A stretch of 64,000 nt of DNA from Ferrimonas sediminicola. GTDB taxonomy: Bacteria; Pseudomonadota; Gammaproteobacteria; Enterobacterales; Shewanellaceae. Positions 29,696-40,026 of the stretch are shown here, piece after piece (the first letter of the stretch is position 1; each line of letters starts with the position of its first letter). The stretch lies in the NCBI RefSeq assembly GCF_005116715.1, contig NZ_SWCI01000001.1, positions 434,001 through 498,000 on the forward strand. Reading direction: 5' to 3'. A program made the position numbers and the translations under genes. The notes below the pieces were generated by a model that was not told the origin of the DNA, did not search any database, and saw nothing but the letters and a program-made list of their open reading frames with translations.

Positions 29696-30241
29696 ATGGC
29701 AGCGGACCCAAGCAACCTGATCTGGATCGATCTGGAGATGACCGGGCTGGACCCGGACCAGCACTGCATCATCGAGATCGCCACCATAGTGACCGACGCT
29801 CAGCTCAATGTGCTGGCGGAGGGGCCGGTGCTGGCCATCCATCAGAGTGAGGCGGAACTGGCCAAGATGGATGAGTGGTGCACTCGCACCCATGGTGAGA
29901 GTGGACTCACCCAGAGGGTGAAGGCGAGCAGCATCAGTTGTGCCGAGGCAGAGCGGCAGACCATCGAGTTTCTGAAATTGTGGGTGCCGGAGGGGGCGTC
30001 CCCCATCTGCGGTAATAGTGTGGGACAGGACCGCCGCTTCCTCTACCGCTATATGCCGGCCCTGGAGCGCTACTTCCACTACCGCTATCTGGATGTGAGC
30101 ACCGTCAAGGAGCTGACCCGCCGCTGGAAGCCCGAACTGCTTGATGGATTTACAAAAAAAGGCACCCACTTGGCACTGGATGATATCCGCGAGTCGATCG
30201 CTGAGCTGGCCTACTATCGGAGCGAAGTTTTTAAAATTTGA
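29696..30241 (+). CDS. orn: Oligoribonuclease
   Basis: A 181-residue DEDDh 3'-5' exonuclease that degrades RNA di- and oligonucleotides, including pGpG. Catalytic residues sit in [14 protein letters not shown] (D, E), [17 protein letters not shown] (D) and [15 protein letters not shown] (H, D). The length is that of the family. AGGGAA precedes the ATG. The tRNA-Gly array promoter begins 30 bases after its stop. Confidence 0.97.
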   Translation: MAADPSNLIWIDLEMTGLDPDQHCIIEIATIVTDAQLNVLAEGPVLAIHQSEAELAKMDEWCTRTHGESGLTQRVKASSISCAEAERQTIEFLKLWVPEGASPICGNSVGQDRRFLYRYMPALERYFHYRYLDVSTVKELTRRWKPELLDGFTKKGTHLALDDIRESIAELAYYRSEVFKI

Positions 30242-30270
30242 CCACTTAAACCAAAATTGGCGGCTGGGGG

Positions 30271-30298
30271 TTGCAGAGGCTCTATTTTCGCTTATAAT
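30271..30298 (+). promoter_or_regulatory. Sigma70 promoter of the tRNA-Gly array
   Basis: TTGCAG (30271-30276) and a perfect TATAAT (30293-30298) with a 16-base spacer, followed by a GC-rich discriminator (GCGCCCTCGC), the form expected for a stringently controlled stable-RNA promoter. The first tRNA begins 50 bases downstream. Confidence 0.7.
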
Positions 30299-30347
30299 GC
30301 GCCCTCGCTTCCTGAGACAACTCGGGAAATGCGCAAGAGAAAATTAA

Positions 30348-30423
30348 GCGGCACTAGCTCAGCTGGTAGAGCGCAACCTTGCCAAGGTTGAGGTCACGAG
30401 TTCGAACCTCGTGTGCCGCTCCA
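30348..30423 (+). tRNA. tRNA-Gly(GCC), copy 1
   Basis: 76 bases with encoded CCA. The acceptor GCGGCAC/GTGCCGC, D arm GCTC/GAGC, anticodon arm CAACC/GGTTG around TTGCCAA (anticodon GCC) and T arm ACGAG-TTCGAAC-CTCGT all pair. It is followed by a 19-base AT-rich spacer, giving a 95-base module. Confidence 0.97.
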
Positions 30424-30442
30424 ATTTTCCAAGCTTGTCGAA

Positions 30443-30518
30443 GCGGCACTAGCTCAGCTGGTAGAGCGCAACCTTGCCAAGGTTGAGGTCACGAGTTCGA
30501 ACCTCGTGTGCCGCTCCA
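30443..30518 (+). tRNA. tRNA-Gly(GCC), copy 2
   Basis: Identical in sequence to copy 1, starting exactly 95 bases later. Next comes the first chimeric element. Confidence 0.97.
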
Positions 30519-30537
30519 AATTTACAAGCTTATCCAA

Positions 30538-30610
30538 GCGGCACTGGCTCAGTGCGGGGTAGAAAGTAGCGCAACCCTCTTTTCGCCCATGAGACACTCG
30601 CCAGAGTCCA
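30538..30610 (+). repeat. Chimeric tRNA-like element E1
   Basis: 73 bases. The first ~39 resemble tRNA-Gly up to the 5' anticodon strand (GCGGCACTGGCTCAG ... GTAG ... GCGCAACC), with insertions in the D loop. The 3' half is unrelated and cannot pair with the acceptor strand. The new text forms its own hairpin GCACTG-GCT-CAGTGC and a short ACTC-GCCA-GAGT, and ends in CCA. A 9-base spacer makes an 82-base module. Confidence 0.75.
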
Positions 30611-30619
30611 TAGAATTAA

Positions 30620-30692
30620 GCGGCACTGGCTCAGTGCGGGGTAGAAAGTAGCGCAACCTTCTTTTCGCCCATGAGACACTCGCCAGAGTCCA
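30620..30692 (+). repeat. Chimeric tRNA-like element E2
   Basis: Second 73-base copy, directly after E1 (period 82). It differs from E1 at only one position in the element body (CCTTC for CCCTC), while the hairpin GCACTG-GCT-CAGTGC is intact. Confidence 0.75.
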
Positions 30693-30701
30693 AAGAATTA
30701 A

Positions 30702-30777
30702 GCGGCACTAGCTCAGCTGGTAGAGCGCAACCTTGCCAAGGTTGAGGTCACGAGTTCGAACCTCGTGTGCCGCTCCA
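30702..30777 (+). tRNA. tRNA-Gly(GCC), copy 3
   Basis: Identical to copies 1 and 2. From here the order alternates tRNA, element, tRNA, element, tRNA with an exact 177-base period. Confidence 0.97.
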
Positions 30778-30796
30778 AATTTCAAAGCTTCTCGAA

Positions 30797-30869
30797 GCGG
30801 CACTGGCTCAGTGCGGGGTAGAAAGTAGCGCGACCCTGTTTTCGCCCATGAGACACTCACCAGAGTCCA
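30797..30869 (+). repeat. Chimeric tRNA-like element E3
   Basis: Third copy, 177 bases after E2. A few substitutions occur in the middle (GCGCGACCCTGTT) and one near the end (CACTCACC); the GCACTG/CAGTGC hairpin is unchanged. Confidence 0.75.
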
Positions 30870-30878
30870 AAGAATTAA

Positions 30879-30954
30879 GCGGCACTAGCTCAGCTGGTAG
30901 AGCGCAACCTTGCCAAGGTTGAGGTCACGAGTTCGAACCTCGTGTGCCGCTCCA
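30879..30954 (+). tRNA. tRNA-Gly(GCC), copy 4
   Basis: Identical to the other copies, 177 bases after copy 3. Confidence 0.97.
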
Positions 30955-30973
30955 AATTTCAAAGCTTCTCCAA

Positions 30974-31046
30974 GCGGCACTGGCTCAGTGCGGGGTAGAA
31001 AGTGGCGCAACCCTCTTTTCGCCCATGAGATACTCGCCAGAGTCCA
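30974..31046 (+). repeat. Chimeric tRNA-like element E4
   Basis: Fourth copy, 177 bases after E3, with AGTGGCGC for AGTAGCGC and ATACTC for ACACTC; the first hairpin is unchanged. Confidence 0.75.
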
Positions 31047-31055
31047 AAGAATTAA

Positions 31056-31131
31056 GCGGCACTAGCTCAGCTGGTAGAGCGCAACCTTGCCAAGGTTGAG
31101 GTCACGAGTTCGAACCTCGTGTGCCGCTCCA
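31056..31131 (+). tRNA. tRNA-Gly(GCC), copy 5
   Basis: Identical to the other copies and last of the array; a terminator begins 9 bases later. Confidence 0.97.
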
Positions 31132-31139
31132 AATTGAAA

Positions 31140-31166
31140 AAGCCATCCTCCGGGGTGGCTTTTTTG
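31140..31166 (+). terminator. Terminator of the tRNA-Gly array
   Basis: Stem AAGCCATCC / GGGTGGCTT (9 bp with one G-T pair), 4-base loop, then a six-T run. Confidence 0.85.
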
Positions 31167-31547
31167 CGTTTTGAGGTTGATGCCGTCACTGGCGAAATGT
31201 CCCCTTGAAGGGCTGAGGTCTCCCTCTCTGCCCGGCTCGGGGAACCTCGCCCGGTGCGCCAGATTGGAGCAGGCAGCCTTAGGGACGGCTTTTGCCCGGA
31301 GACCGCTCTCCTTCGTTGCGCCGTCGACCTGGTTTGGCACCGCCACTTTCCATCAGATCCGTGAACGGAGTGAACCAGTTATCTGTTGATTGCCTGAAAT
31401 GGTGTTCCCACGGGCATCACAGAGTAGCGATGACGGGATGTGATCCCAGATCACTAAAGGGTGATGACGTTCAAAATATCTTTTCTACAAAGCCACCATA
31501 ATGAGGCTATACCTAAGATCAAACGCTTGAATTTGTGGAGAGATCCT
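31167..31547. other. Intergenic region without a recognised gene
   Basis: About 380 bases between the tRNA array terminator and the next gene. No convincing coding frame, RNA or repeat is seen. The minus-strand frame that runs from here into the last tRNA is the familiar false protein antisense to tRNA genes. A purine-rich GTGGAGAGAT precedes the start at 31548. Confidence 0.5.
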
Positions 31548-32003
31548 ATGCGCTTTAAACAGATGCGAGAGCTGCTCGAATATGTATCGCAATGCCGGGT
31601 GGCGATGAGCAAGCTGTACGATCGCCTGGACCATCAGGCTGACTCGTCCCGAGTTAAGTTGCTGCTGGAGTATCTGCGAAACCACCAACTTGAGGTGGCC
31701 AAGAAGATGGATCAGTACATCGAGGATGCGCCGGACGGGGTGCTGGACACCTGGTTCAAGCGGTTGGACTATGACGACATTGTGGCCGAGTGCACCCACA
31801 TCGTCCTCGAGGGGGGAGCCGATGAGCACGCGGTGATGGATCTGGCCCTGGAACTGGATAACAAGGTGCTGTCGCTGCTGCATCTGGCCCTGGAGCAGTC
31901 TGAGCATCAGGAGACTCAGGCGGCCCTGGAGGCGGTGCTGGCGGCGGAGCGCGTTCGGCAGCAGCGATTCGTTCACAGTACACTGCGGATGGACGATATT
32001 TGA
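31548..32003 (+). CDS. Conserved helical protein, unknown function (ferritin-like fold possible)
   Basis: A 151-residue all-helical protein beginning MRFKQMRELLEYVSQCRVAM. Regularly spaced acidic and His residues (LRNHQLEVAKKMDQYIEDA, YDDIVAECTHIVLEGG, DEHAVMDLALELD) recall ferritin-like or rubrerythrin-like bundles, but a complete E-x-x-H iron-site pair is not clear, so this is only a suggestion. I recall similar proteins in Shewanella without known role. GGAGAG precedes the ATG at 31548, which is preferred over a longer upstream start. No partner gene is adjacent; a terminator follows at 32123. Confidence 0.55.
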   Translation: MRFKQMRELLEYVSQCRVAMSKLYDRLDHQADSSRVKLLLEYLRNHQLEVAKKMDQYIEDAPDGVLDTWFKRLDYDDIVAECTHIVLEGGADEHAVMDLALELDNKVLSLLHLALEQSEHQETQAALEAVLAAERVRQQRFVHSTLRMDDI

Positions 32004-32122
32004 CGCTGATCAAAGCCGGGTTCGATTAGGCTGGTAGCCGGGTTGATGTTGGGGTACCTATCATTAACCTTGAGCGGATGCAGATCACAGTCGTAGATAT
32101 TTCGGCAACCGATTGACACAAG

Positions 32123-32154
32123 AAACGGTCAGGGATTCCTGACCGTTTTTTTTC
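32123..32154 (+). terminator. Strong intrinsic terminator before nnr
   Basis: Perfect 11-bp stem AAACGGTCAGG / CCTGACCGTTT, 4-base loop, continuous with an 8-base T run. Confidence 0.85.
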
Positions 32155-32178
32155 CCTGTATGGAGGCAAGACACAGCG

Positions 32179-33675
32179 ATGCGTAAGGCAACGGCGGCAC
32201 TACCCTCAACCCTGTTTTCCGGCGCCACGGTAAGGAAATGGGAGCCTCTTCTGGCCAAGCAGCACGGTGTGCTGATGTGGTCGCTGATGGAGGAGGCGGG
32301 TCAGCGAGCCTGGCAACTGTTCCGGGAGCGCTGGCCCGAAGCGAAAGAGGTCGCGGTGGTCTGTGGCCGCGGCAACAATGCAGGAGATGCCTATGTACTG
32401 GCCAGGAATGCCCTGGCCGAGGGCATGGCGGTGAGGGTGCTGCAGATTCAGCCGGAGAGGCTGTTAAAGGGGGATGCCAAGATCGCCCAGCAGCAGTTTC
32501 TGGATGCCGGCGGTCGCATCGAGGTGGCCGAAGCCTGCCGTCTTGCCGATGCCACCCATATCGTCGACGGTCTGCTGGGGACCGGTTTTGAAGGGGAGCT
32601 GCGCCCCGAGTTCCTGGAGATGATCAATGCCATCAATGGCAGCGACGCCAAGGTGTTGGCGCTGGATCTGCCCTCGGGCCTCAATGGCGACAACGGCTAT
32701 GTGGCAGAGGCGGTGGTGGAGGCTGATGTCACCCTGACCTTCGTCGGCGTCAAGCAGGGCCTGCTCACCGGCATGGCGGTTGGCTGCTGCGGTGACATCG
32801 TGCTGGCCCCACTGGCCATCGGTGACGCCATGGCCACTCAGGTACGTTGCGATGCGGCCAAGATCAGCTATGCGGATTATGTGCATTATTTGGGGCCCAG
32901 GAAGCCGGATTCCCACAAGGGCGATCATGGTCGCATCGCGGTGATCGGTGGCAATCATGGCATGCCCGGGGCGGTGCGGCTGGCCTCCGAGGCCGCCCTG
33001 CGCAGTGGCGCCGGCCTGGTGAGCATCATCAGCCGGTATGAGAACCTGCCTTTGATCCAGGCGGGCCGTCCGGAGCTGATGCTCTGGGGCAGTGATATCG
33101 CCGATATGGAGGTGTACCAGAGGGTGAGCTGGGGGCAGGTGGTGTTGTGCGGCCCGGGACTGGGCAGCGGGGACTGGGCCTATCACATGTGGCGGGTGGC
33201 CCTGAACTCCGAGCGCCCACTGGTGATGGATGCCGATGCCCTGAACCTGCTGGCGAAGAACCCCCAGAAACGGGATAACTGGGTGCTGACACCCCACCCC
33301 GGAGAGGCGGCCAGGCTGCTGGGGGTGGAAACGGTGGAGGTGCAGCGAGACAGGTTCAAGGCGGTGCGGGAGTTACAGGATCGCTACGGCGGCGTGGTGC
33401 TGCTCAAGGGGGCGGGCACCCTGATCTACGATGGTGACTCCATGTTGGTGGCGCCGGTTGGCAACCCGGGGTTGGCGACGGGGGGCAGCGGCGATGTTTT
33501 GTCTGGTATAATCGCCTCCCTGCTGGCCCAGGGGCTGCCACTGCTCGACGCTGCCGCCTGCGGCGTCTGTCTCCATGGGGAGGCTGCGGACATGGCGGCG
33601 GAAGGGGGCCAGCGAGGGATGTTGGCATCGGATCTGATGCCCTATGTACGACAACTGGTAAACCCGCAAGAGTGA
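32179..33675 (+). CDS. nnr: Bifunctional NAD(P)HX dehydratase/epimerase
   Basis: A 498-residue metabolite-repair enzyme. The N-terminal YjeF_N epimerase domain (to about residue 215) interconverts R- and S-NAD(P)HX (GRGNNAGDAYVLARNALAEG, VDGLLGTGFEGELR, ALDLPSGLNGDNG). The C-terminal ADP-dependent dehydratase domain has SHKGDHGRIAVIGGNHGMPG-A, PGLGSGDWAY, LTPHPGEAARLLG and NPGLATGGSGDVLSGIIA, the catalytic Asp being in GSGDVL. It is the first gene of the nnr-tsaE-amiB-mutL-miaA-hfq-hflX cluster, with a 5-base gap to tsaE. Confidence 0.95.
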   Translation: MRKATAALPSTLFSGATVRKWEPLLAKQHGVLMWSLMEEAGQRAWQLFRERWPEAKEVAVVCGRGNNAGDAYVLARNALAEGMAVRVLQIQPERLLKGDAKIAQQQFLDAGGRIEVAEACRLADATHIVDGLLGTGFEGELRPEFLEMINAINGSDAKVLALDLPSGLNGDNGYVAEAVVEADVTLTFVGVKQGLLTGMAVGCCGDIVLAPLAIGDAMATQVRCDAAKISYADYVHYLGPRKPDSHKGDHGRIAVIGGNHGMPGAVRLASEAALRSGAGLVSIISRYENLPLIQAGRPELMLWGSDIADMEVYQRVSWGQVVLCGPGLGSGDWAYHMWRVALNSERPLVMDADALNLLAKNPQKRDNWVLTPHPGEAARLLGVETVEVQRDRFKAVRELQDRYGGVVLLKGAGTLIYDGDSMLVAPVGNPGLATGGSGDVLSGIIASLLAQGLPLLDAAACGVCLHGEAADMAAEGGQRGMLASDLMPYVRQLVNPQE

Positions 33676-33680
33676 ACTGA

Positions 33681-34136
33681 ATGAGGCAACTGACCCGGAT
33701 TCTGGAAGACGACTCCCAAACCCTGGCCCTGGGGGCCGACCTGGCAAAGCAGATCGTCCCGCCGATGGTGATCCACCTGGAGGGAGAGCTGGGCGCGGGC
33801 AAGACGACCCTGTCCAGGGCGCTGATCCAGGGGCTGGGTCATCAGGGGCATGTGAAGAGCCCCACCTATACCCTGGTGGAACCCTATGAGCTGGAGCGGG
33901 TGAGCGTCTACCACTTCGATCTCTACCGGCTGGCGGATCCCGAGGAGCTGGAGTTTATGGGGATCCGGGACTATTTCACCGAGCGCTCCCTATGCCTGGT
34001 GGAGTGGCCGAAGCGGGGTCAGGGTGTATTGCCCCCGGCGGATCTAACCATTACCCTAAGCTATCAAGGGGATGGGCGGAGTGCGACACTCAGCAGCCAT
34101 ACCACCAAAGGCGAGGCACTACTGGAACAGCTATAA
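33681..34136 (+). CDS. tsaE: tRNA threonylcarbamoyladenosine synthesis ATPase TsaE
   Basis: A 151-residue P-loop ATPase that works with TsaB and TsaD in making t6A37 of ANN-decoding tRNAs. Walker A is [32 protein letters not shown] and [20 protein letters not shown] follow in the family order, then LVEWPKRG. It sits between nnr and amiB with tiny gaps, the standard gammaproteobacterial arrangement. Confidence 0.96.
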   Translation: MRQLTRILEDDSQTLALGADLAKQIVPPMVIHLEGELGAGKTTLSRALIQGLGHQGHVKSPTYTLVEPYELERVSVYHFDLYRLADPEELEFMGIRDYFTERSLCLVEWPKRGQGVLPPADLTITLSYQGDGRSATLSSHTTKGEALLEQL

Positions 34137-34139
34137 CAG

Positions 34140-35459
34140 ATGAGACGAAACTGGGGACACCGGCTGTTGGCCTTTTGGGGGCTGACGCTCTGTTTGGGGA
34201 TCATTCCGGGCCTGGCCCGGGCCACCGACATCGACACTATCCGCATCTGGCCCGATAGCAATCGGACCCGGGTGGTGTTCGATCTCTCAACGGCCCCCAG
34301 TTACGACAGCTTCAGGTTGGACTCCCCCGAGAGGCTGGTCCTGGACCTCAAGGGGGGCAGACTCAACGCCAAGCTGTCCGACCTCAAGTTCGACTCCCCT
34401 CAGCTCAAACGGATCCGCAGCAGTCAGCCCCCCAAGGCGGGTACCCTGCGCCTGGTGCTGGATCTCAAGCAACCGGCCTCCCACAAGGTGTTCAAGCTGG
34501 GCCCCAAGGGGAACTACGGCCACCGGCTGGTGATCGACCTGATGGCGGCGTCGTCTGGCAAGCCCGTTGCCAAAAGCAGCCAACCCAAGCCCGGACGCAA
34601 GGTGGTGATCGCCATCGATGCCGGTCACGGAGGCAAGGACCCCGGCTCCATCGGTCCCTCCGGCACCTATGAGAAGAACGTGGTACTGCCCATTGCCCGC
34701 AAGCTGAGAGACAAGATCAACGCGGCCCCGGGGTTCGAAGCGATCATGGTGCGTTCCGGTGACTACTTTGTCTCCCTGGATCGGCGTTCGGAGCTGGCCA
34801 GGGAGAAGCGGGCCGATCTGCTGTTGTCCATCCACGCCGATGCCTTCACCTCGCCCCAGCCCAAGGGGGCGTCGGTGTGGGTGTTGTCGAAGCGGCGGGC
34901 TAACTCCGAGATGGGTCGCTGGCTGGAGAAAGACGACAAGCTGTCGGAGCTTCGGGGCATCGGTGAGGTGATCTCCGCCAGTGGCAGTGATGATCCTCAT
35001 CTGCAGCGTACCTTCCTGGACCTGGCCCGCGAAAATTCCATGGTGGAGAGCCAGGCCATTGCCGAACAGATGCTGCGCCGAATCGGCAAGATCACCAAGC
35101 TGCATAAACAGGCGCCTCAGCACGCCAGCCTGGCGGTGCTCAAGTCTCCGGATTTTCCCAGCCTGCTGATTGAAACCGGTTTCATCTCCAATCCAAGCGA
35201 GGAGAAGAAACTGCGCAGCAGCGCCTACCAGAACAAGATGGCCGATGCCATTGTGCAGACGGTCAAGGCCTACTTCACCGATAACCCCCCCCGGGACGCA
35301 CTGTTGGCACAGACCCGAACTCACAAGGTGAAGTCGGGCGATTCGCTTTCCCGCATCGCCCAGAAATACCGGGTGAGTGTGGCGGCCATTCGCAGTGCCA
35401 ACCGGCTGACGTCTGACACCATCCAGGTGGGACAGACCCTGACCATTCCCCGCCTCTGA
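34140..35459 (+). CDS. amiB: N-acetylmuramoyl-L-alanine amidase AmiB
   Basis: A 439-residue periplasmic zinc amidase that splits septal peptidoglycan during division. In order: signal peptide (LLAFWGLTLCLGIIPGLARA), AMIN domain (residues ~30-140, TIRIWPDSNRTRVVFDLS), Amidase_3 catalytic domain (VVIAIDAGHGGKDPGSIGPS with the first zinc His, EKNVVLPIARKL with the Glu ligand, LLLSIHADAF with the second His, LLIETGFISNPSEE) and a C-terminal LysM (THKVKSGDSLSRIAQKYRVS). The LysM and the tsaE-amiB-mutL order favour AmiB. It would be activated by EnvC/NlpD-type factors, not seen here. Confidence 0.94.
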   Translation: MRRNWGHRLLAFWGLTLCLGIIPGLARATDIDTIRIWPDSNRTRVVFDLSTAPSYDSFRLDSPERLVLDLKGGRLNAKLSDLKFDSPQLKRIRSSQPPKAGTLRLVLDLKQPASHKVFKLGPKGNYGHRLVIDLMAASSGKPVAKSSQPKPGRKVVIAIDAGHGGKDPGSIGPSGTYEKNVVLPIARKLRDKINAAPGFEAIMVRSGDYFVSLDRRSELAREKRADLLLSIHADAFTSPQPKGASVWVLSKRRANSEMGRWLEKDDKLSELRGIGEVISASGSDDPHLQRTFLDLARENSMVESQAIAEQMLRRIGKITKLHKQAPQHASLAVLKSPDFPSLLIETGFISNPSEEKKLRSSAYQNKMADAIVQTVKAYFTDNPPRDALLAQTRTHKVKSGDSLSRIAQKYRVSVAAIRSANRLTSDTIQVGQTLTIPRL

Positions 35460-35469
35460 GGATCCCCCT

Positions 35470-37332
<1,863 letters not shown>

Positions 37333-37333
37333 T

Positions 37334-38260
37334 ATGAGCAACACTCTGCCACCGGCCATCTTCCTGATGGGACCGACGGCGTCCGGCAAGACCGACCTGG
37401 CCATCGAGTTGTGCCAGCGTCTGCCTTGCGACCTGATCAGCGTTGACTCGGCGATGATCTATCGGGAGATGGACATCGGTACCGCTAAGCCCAGCGCCGA
37501 AGAGTTGGCGCTGGCGCCGCACCGGCTGATCGATATTCTCGATCCTGCCGAAGCCTACTCGGCGGCTGATTTCCGCACCGATGCGCTCCGGGAGATGGCC
37601 GAGATTACCGCCTCAGGCCGGATCCCGCTGTTGGTGGGGGGGACCATGCTCTATTACAAGGCATTGCTGGAGGGGCTGTCGCCGCTGCCCGGTGCCGATC
37701 CAAAGGTTCGGCAAAATATCGAACAAGAGGCGGAAAGCCTTGGTTGGGCCGAATTACACAGGCAGTTGTCAGAGATCGACCCGGTTGCCGCTGAGAGAAT
37801 CCACCCCAACGATCCGCAACGATTGTCGCGGGCTTTGGAAGTCTATAGAATTAGTGGCGAAACTCTGACAGAGCTGACAAAACGCAAGAGCGAGCCCTTG
37901 CCTTATGAAGTCAGCCAGTTTGCCATTGCCCCGGAGCAGAGAGCGCGCCTGCATGAGCGGATCGAGCAGCGATTCCACCTGATGTTGGAGGCAGGCTTCG
38001 AGCAAGAGGTGCGTCGGTTGTACCAGCGGGGGGACCTCCATCCGACTCTGCCGTCCATCCGTTGCGTCGGTTACCGCCAGATGTGGTCTTTCCTGGCTGG
38101 TGACGATGACTACGATCAGATGACGCAGAAGGGGATTGCTGCGACCAGGCAGTTAGCCAAGAGGCAGATTACCTGGTTGAGGAGCTGGTCCGATCTGCAG
38201 TGGTTGACTTCAGAGTCTGCAGGTAATGTGGATAAACTGTTACGTGGACTCGCCATCTAA
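37334..38260 (+). CDS. miaA: tRNA dimethylallyltransferase MiaA
   Basis: A 308-residue enzyme that isopentenylates A37 of UNN-decoding tRNAs. The P-loop is [97 protein letters not shown] and [10 protein letters not shown] give all the family regions. A small gap of 95 bases separates it from hfq, where a separate hfq promoter could lie, as in E. coli. Confidence 0.97.
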   Translation: MSNTLPPAIFLMGPTASGKTDLAIELCQRLPCDLISVDSAMIYREMDIGTAKPSAEELALAPHRLIDILDPAEAYSAADFRTDALREMAEITASGRIPLLVGGTMLYYKALLEGLSPLPGADPKVRQNIEQEAESLGWAELHRQLSEIDPVAAERIHPNDPQRLSRALEVYRISGETLTELTKRKSEPLPYEVSQFAIAPEQRARLHERIEQRFHLMLEAGFEQEVRRLYQRGDLHPTLPSIRCVGYRQMWSFLAGDDDYDQMTQKGIAATRQLAKRQITWLRSWSDLQWLTSESAGNVDKLLRGLAI

Positions 38261-38355
38261 CTTGACATAGGCTATAACTACCATCAGCTCAGTTAGATGT
38301 TGCTTGCAGACTGGTTATTAAAAGCAATTAGAATATTATTAGTTAAGGAATCATT

Positions 38356-38616
38356 ATGGCTAAGGGGCAATCCTTACAAGATCCGTTTCTGAACGCTTTG
38401 CGTCGTGAACGGGTACCAGTATCTATTTATCTGGTAAACGGAATTAAGCTGCAGGGACAGATTGAGAGCTTCGATCAGTTTGTGATTCTATTGAAGAACA
38501 CCGTGAGCCAGATGGTTTACAAGCACGCCATCTCCACTGTGGTTCCCGGCCGTCCATTTAATATGAACCAGAGCCAGCCGAGCGGTTACAATCAACAGGA
38601 TCAAAATCAAGGTTAA
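38356..38616 (+). CDS. hfq: RNA chaperone Hfq
   Basis: An 86-residue Sm-like protein that forms hexamers and pairs small RNAs with mRNAs. Sm1 ([29 protein letters not shown]) and Sm2 ([16 protein letters not shown], with the YKHAIST motif) are intact. Q8 in [18 protein letters not shown] is the proximal U-binding residue. The C-terminal tail is short (Gln/Asn-rich, about 15 residues) compared with E. coli (102 residues). AAGGAA precedes the ATG. hflX follows within 20 bases. Confidence 0.98.
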   Translation: MAKGQSLQDPFLNALRRERVPVSIYLVNGIKLQGQIESFDQFVILLKNTVSQMVYKHAISTVVPGRPFNMNQSQPSGYNQQDQNQG

Positions 38617-38633
38617 CAGCCAGGAGTGTCTGC

Positions 38634-39920
38634 TTGTTTGAGCGGTATGAGGCAGGCGAACGCGCTGTACTTGTTCATCTGAACTTCTCCCGAGAGGGGG
38701 ATAGAGAAGACTTGGAAGAGCTGCAACTCTTGGTATCCTCCGCAGGCGTTGACGCCTGCGGAGTTGTTACCGGCGCACGCTCTTCTCCCCATCCCAAATA
38801 TTTCTGTGGTGCCGGCAAGGCGGAAGAGATCGCGGCCCTGGTCCAGGCGGAGCAGGCCGATGTGGTGATCTTCAATCATGCCCTTTCCCCGGCCCAGGAA
38901 CGCAACCTCGAAGCCCTGATGAAATGCCGCGTGCTGGATCGCACCGGCCTGATTCTGGACATCTTTGCCCAGAGGGCACGAACCCACGAAGGTAAGCTGC
39001 AGGTCGAACTGGCCCAGTTGCGCCATCTCTCCACCCGACTGGTGCGGGGCTGGACCCACCTGGAGCGTCAGAAGGGCGGGATTGGCCTTCGCGGTCCGGG
39101 AGAAACCCAGCTGGAAACTGATCGGCGCCTGCTGCGTGAACGTATCAAGACCATCCTGCGTCGGTTGGAGAAGGTGGCCAGGCAGCGCGAGCAGGGGCGA
39201 CGCTCCCGCGCCCGGCGTGAGATCCCGACTGTGTCCCTGGTGGGCTATACCAACGCCGGCAAGTCGACCCTGTTCAACCTGGTCACCGATTCCGGGGTGT
39301 ACGCCGCAGACCAGCTGTTTGCCACCCTGGATCCGACCCTGCGCAGGATCGAGATCGACCAGGTCGGTCCGGCGGTGCTGGCGGATACCGTGGGCTTCAT
39401 CCGTCACCTGCCCCATGATTTGGTGGCGGCCTTCAAGGCAACCCTGCAGGAGACCCGGGAGGCGGATCTGCTGCTGCACGTTGTGGATGCCCATGACCAA
39501 CGAGCCGTCGAGAATATCGAAGAGGTTCATCGGGTTCTTCAGGAGATTGAGGCCGATGAGATCCCGCAGTTGCTGGTTTACAACAAGGTGGACCTGCTGG
39601 AGGAGGCGGTGCCCCGCCTAGACAGGGACGACCAGGGACGGCCGATTCGGGTGTGGATGTCCGCCCAGGCCAACCTGGGGCAGGAGTACCTGTTCGAGGC
39701 GCTCAGCGATCTACTCAGTAGGCAAATTGTTGAACTATCATTGAAACTGCCACCAGCTGAACAGAAATGGCTCAACGTTTTCTTTGAACTCAGCGCGGTT
39801 CAAAAGAGTCAATACGACGAGGAGGGCAACTGTCTGCTGACCGTTTCCCTGCCCGAATCGGAGTGGCGCAGGCAGGTGAAGGCGTCTGAGGGAAGGCTGG
39901 AGCACTTTATCATCCAGTAA
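38634..39920 (+). CDS. hflX: Ribosome-splitting GTPase HflX
   Basis: A 428-residue GTPase that rescues heat-stalled ribosomes. N-terminal domain signature SSPHPKYFCGAGKAEEIAAL; the linker helices carry KGGIGLRGPGETQLETDRRL; the G domain has SLVGYTNAGKSTLFNLV (G1), LADTVGFIRHLPHDLV (G3) and YNKVDLLE (G4). The start is a TTG at 38634 (then FERYEAGERAVLVHLNF), eight bases after AGGAG, which gives the family N terminus; no ATG exists in the right place. A 12-bp perfect palindrome lies in the coding region at 38738-38763. Confidence 0.96.
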   Translation: MFERYEAGERAVLVHLNFSREGDREDLEELQLLVSSAGVDACGVVTGARSSPHPKYFCGAGKAEEIAALVQAEQADVVIFNHALSPAQERNLEALMKCRVLDRTGLILDIFAQRARTHEGKLQVELAQLRHLSTRLVRGWTHLERQKGGIGLRGPGETQLETDRRLLRERIKTILRRLEKVARQREQGRRSRARREIPTVSLVGYTNAGKSTLFNLVTDSGVYAADQLFATLDPTLRRIEIDQVGPAVLADTVGFIRHLPHDLVAAFKATLQETREADLLLHVVDAHDQRAVENIEEVHRVLQEIEADEIPQLLVYNKVDLLEEAVPRLDRDDQGRPIRVWMSAQANLGQEYLFEALSDLLSRQIVELSLKLPPAEQKWLNVFFELSAVQKSQYDEEGNCLLTVSLPESEWRRQVKASEGRLEHFIIQ

Positions 39921-40026
39921 TTGCCTGATAAATTAGCGTTAAACCTCTAGCTATCGGCCGGGGGCGCGATGTCCGTCAGAGGCGGGCGCTGCCACTGGAG
40001 TTCGATAAGACATTACGGAGAACTAC

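Noticed and set aside
30348-31131. CRISPR-like or simple satellite array
   Set aside because: The repeats are full tRNA genes and tRNA-derived modules with near-identical spacers, not short repeats with unique spacers.
31062-31346. Minus-strand frame ending in AAHEVRTRDLNLGKVALYQLS
   Set aside because: It is antisense to a tRNA-Gly gene; this peptide type is a well-known false annotation from tRNA loci.
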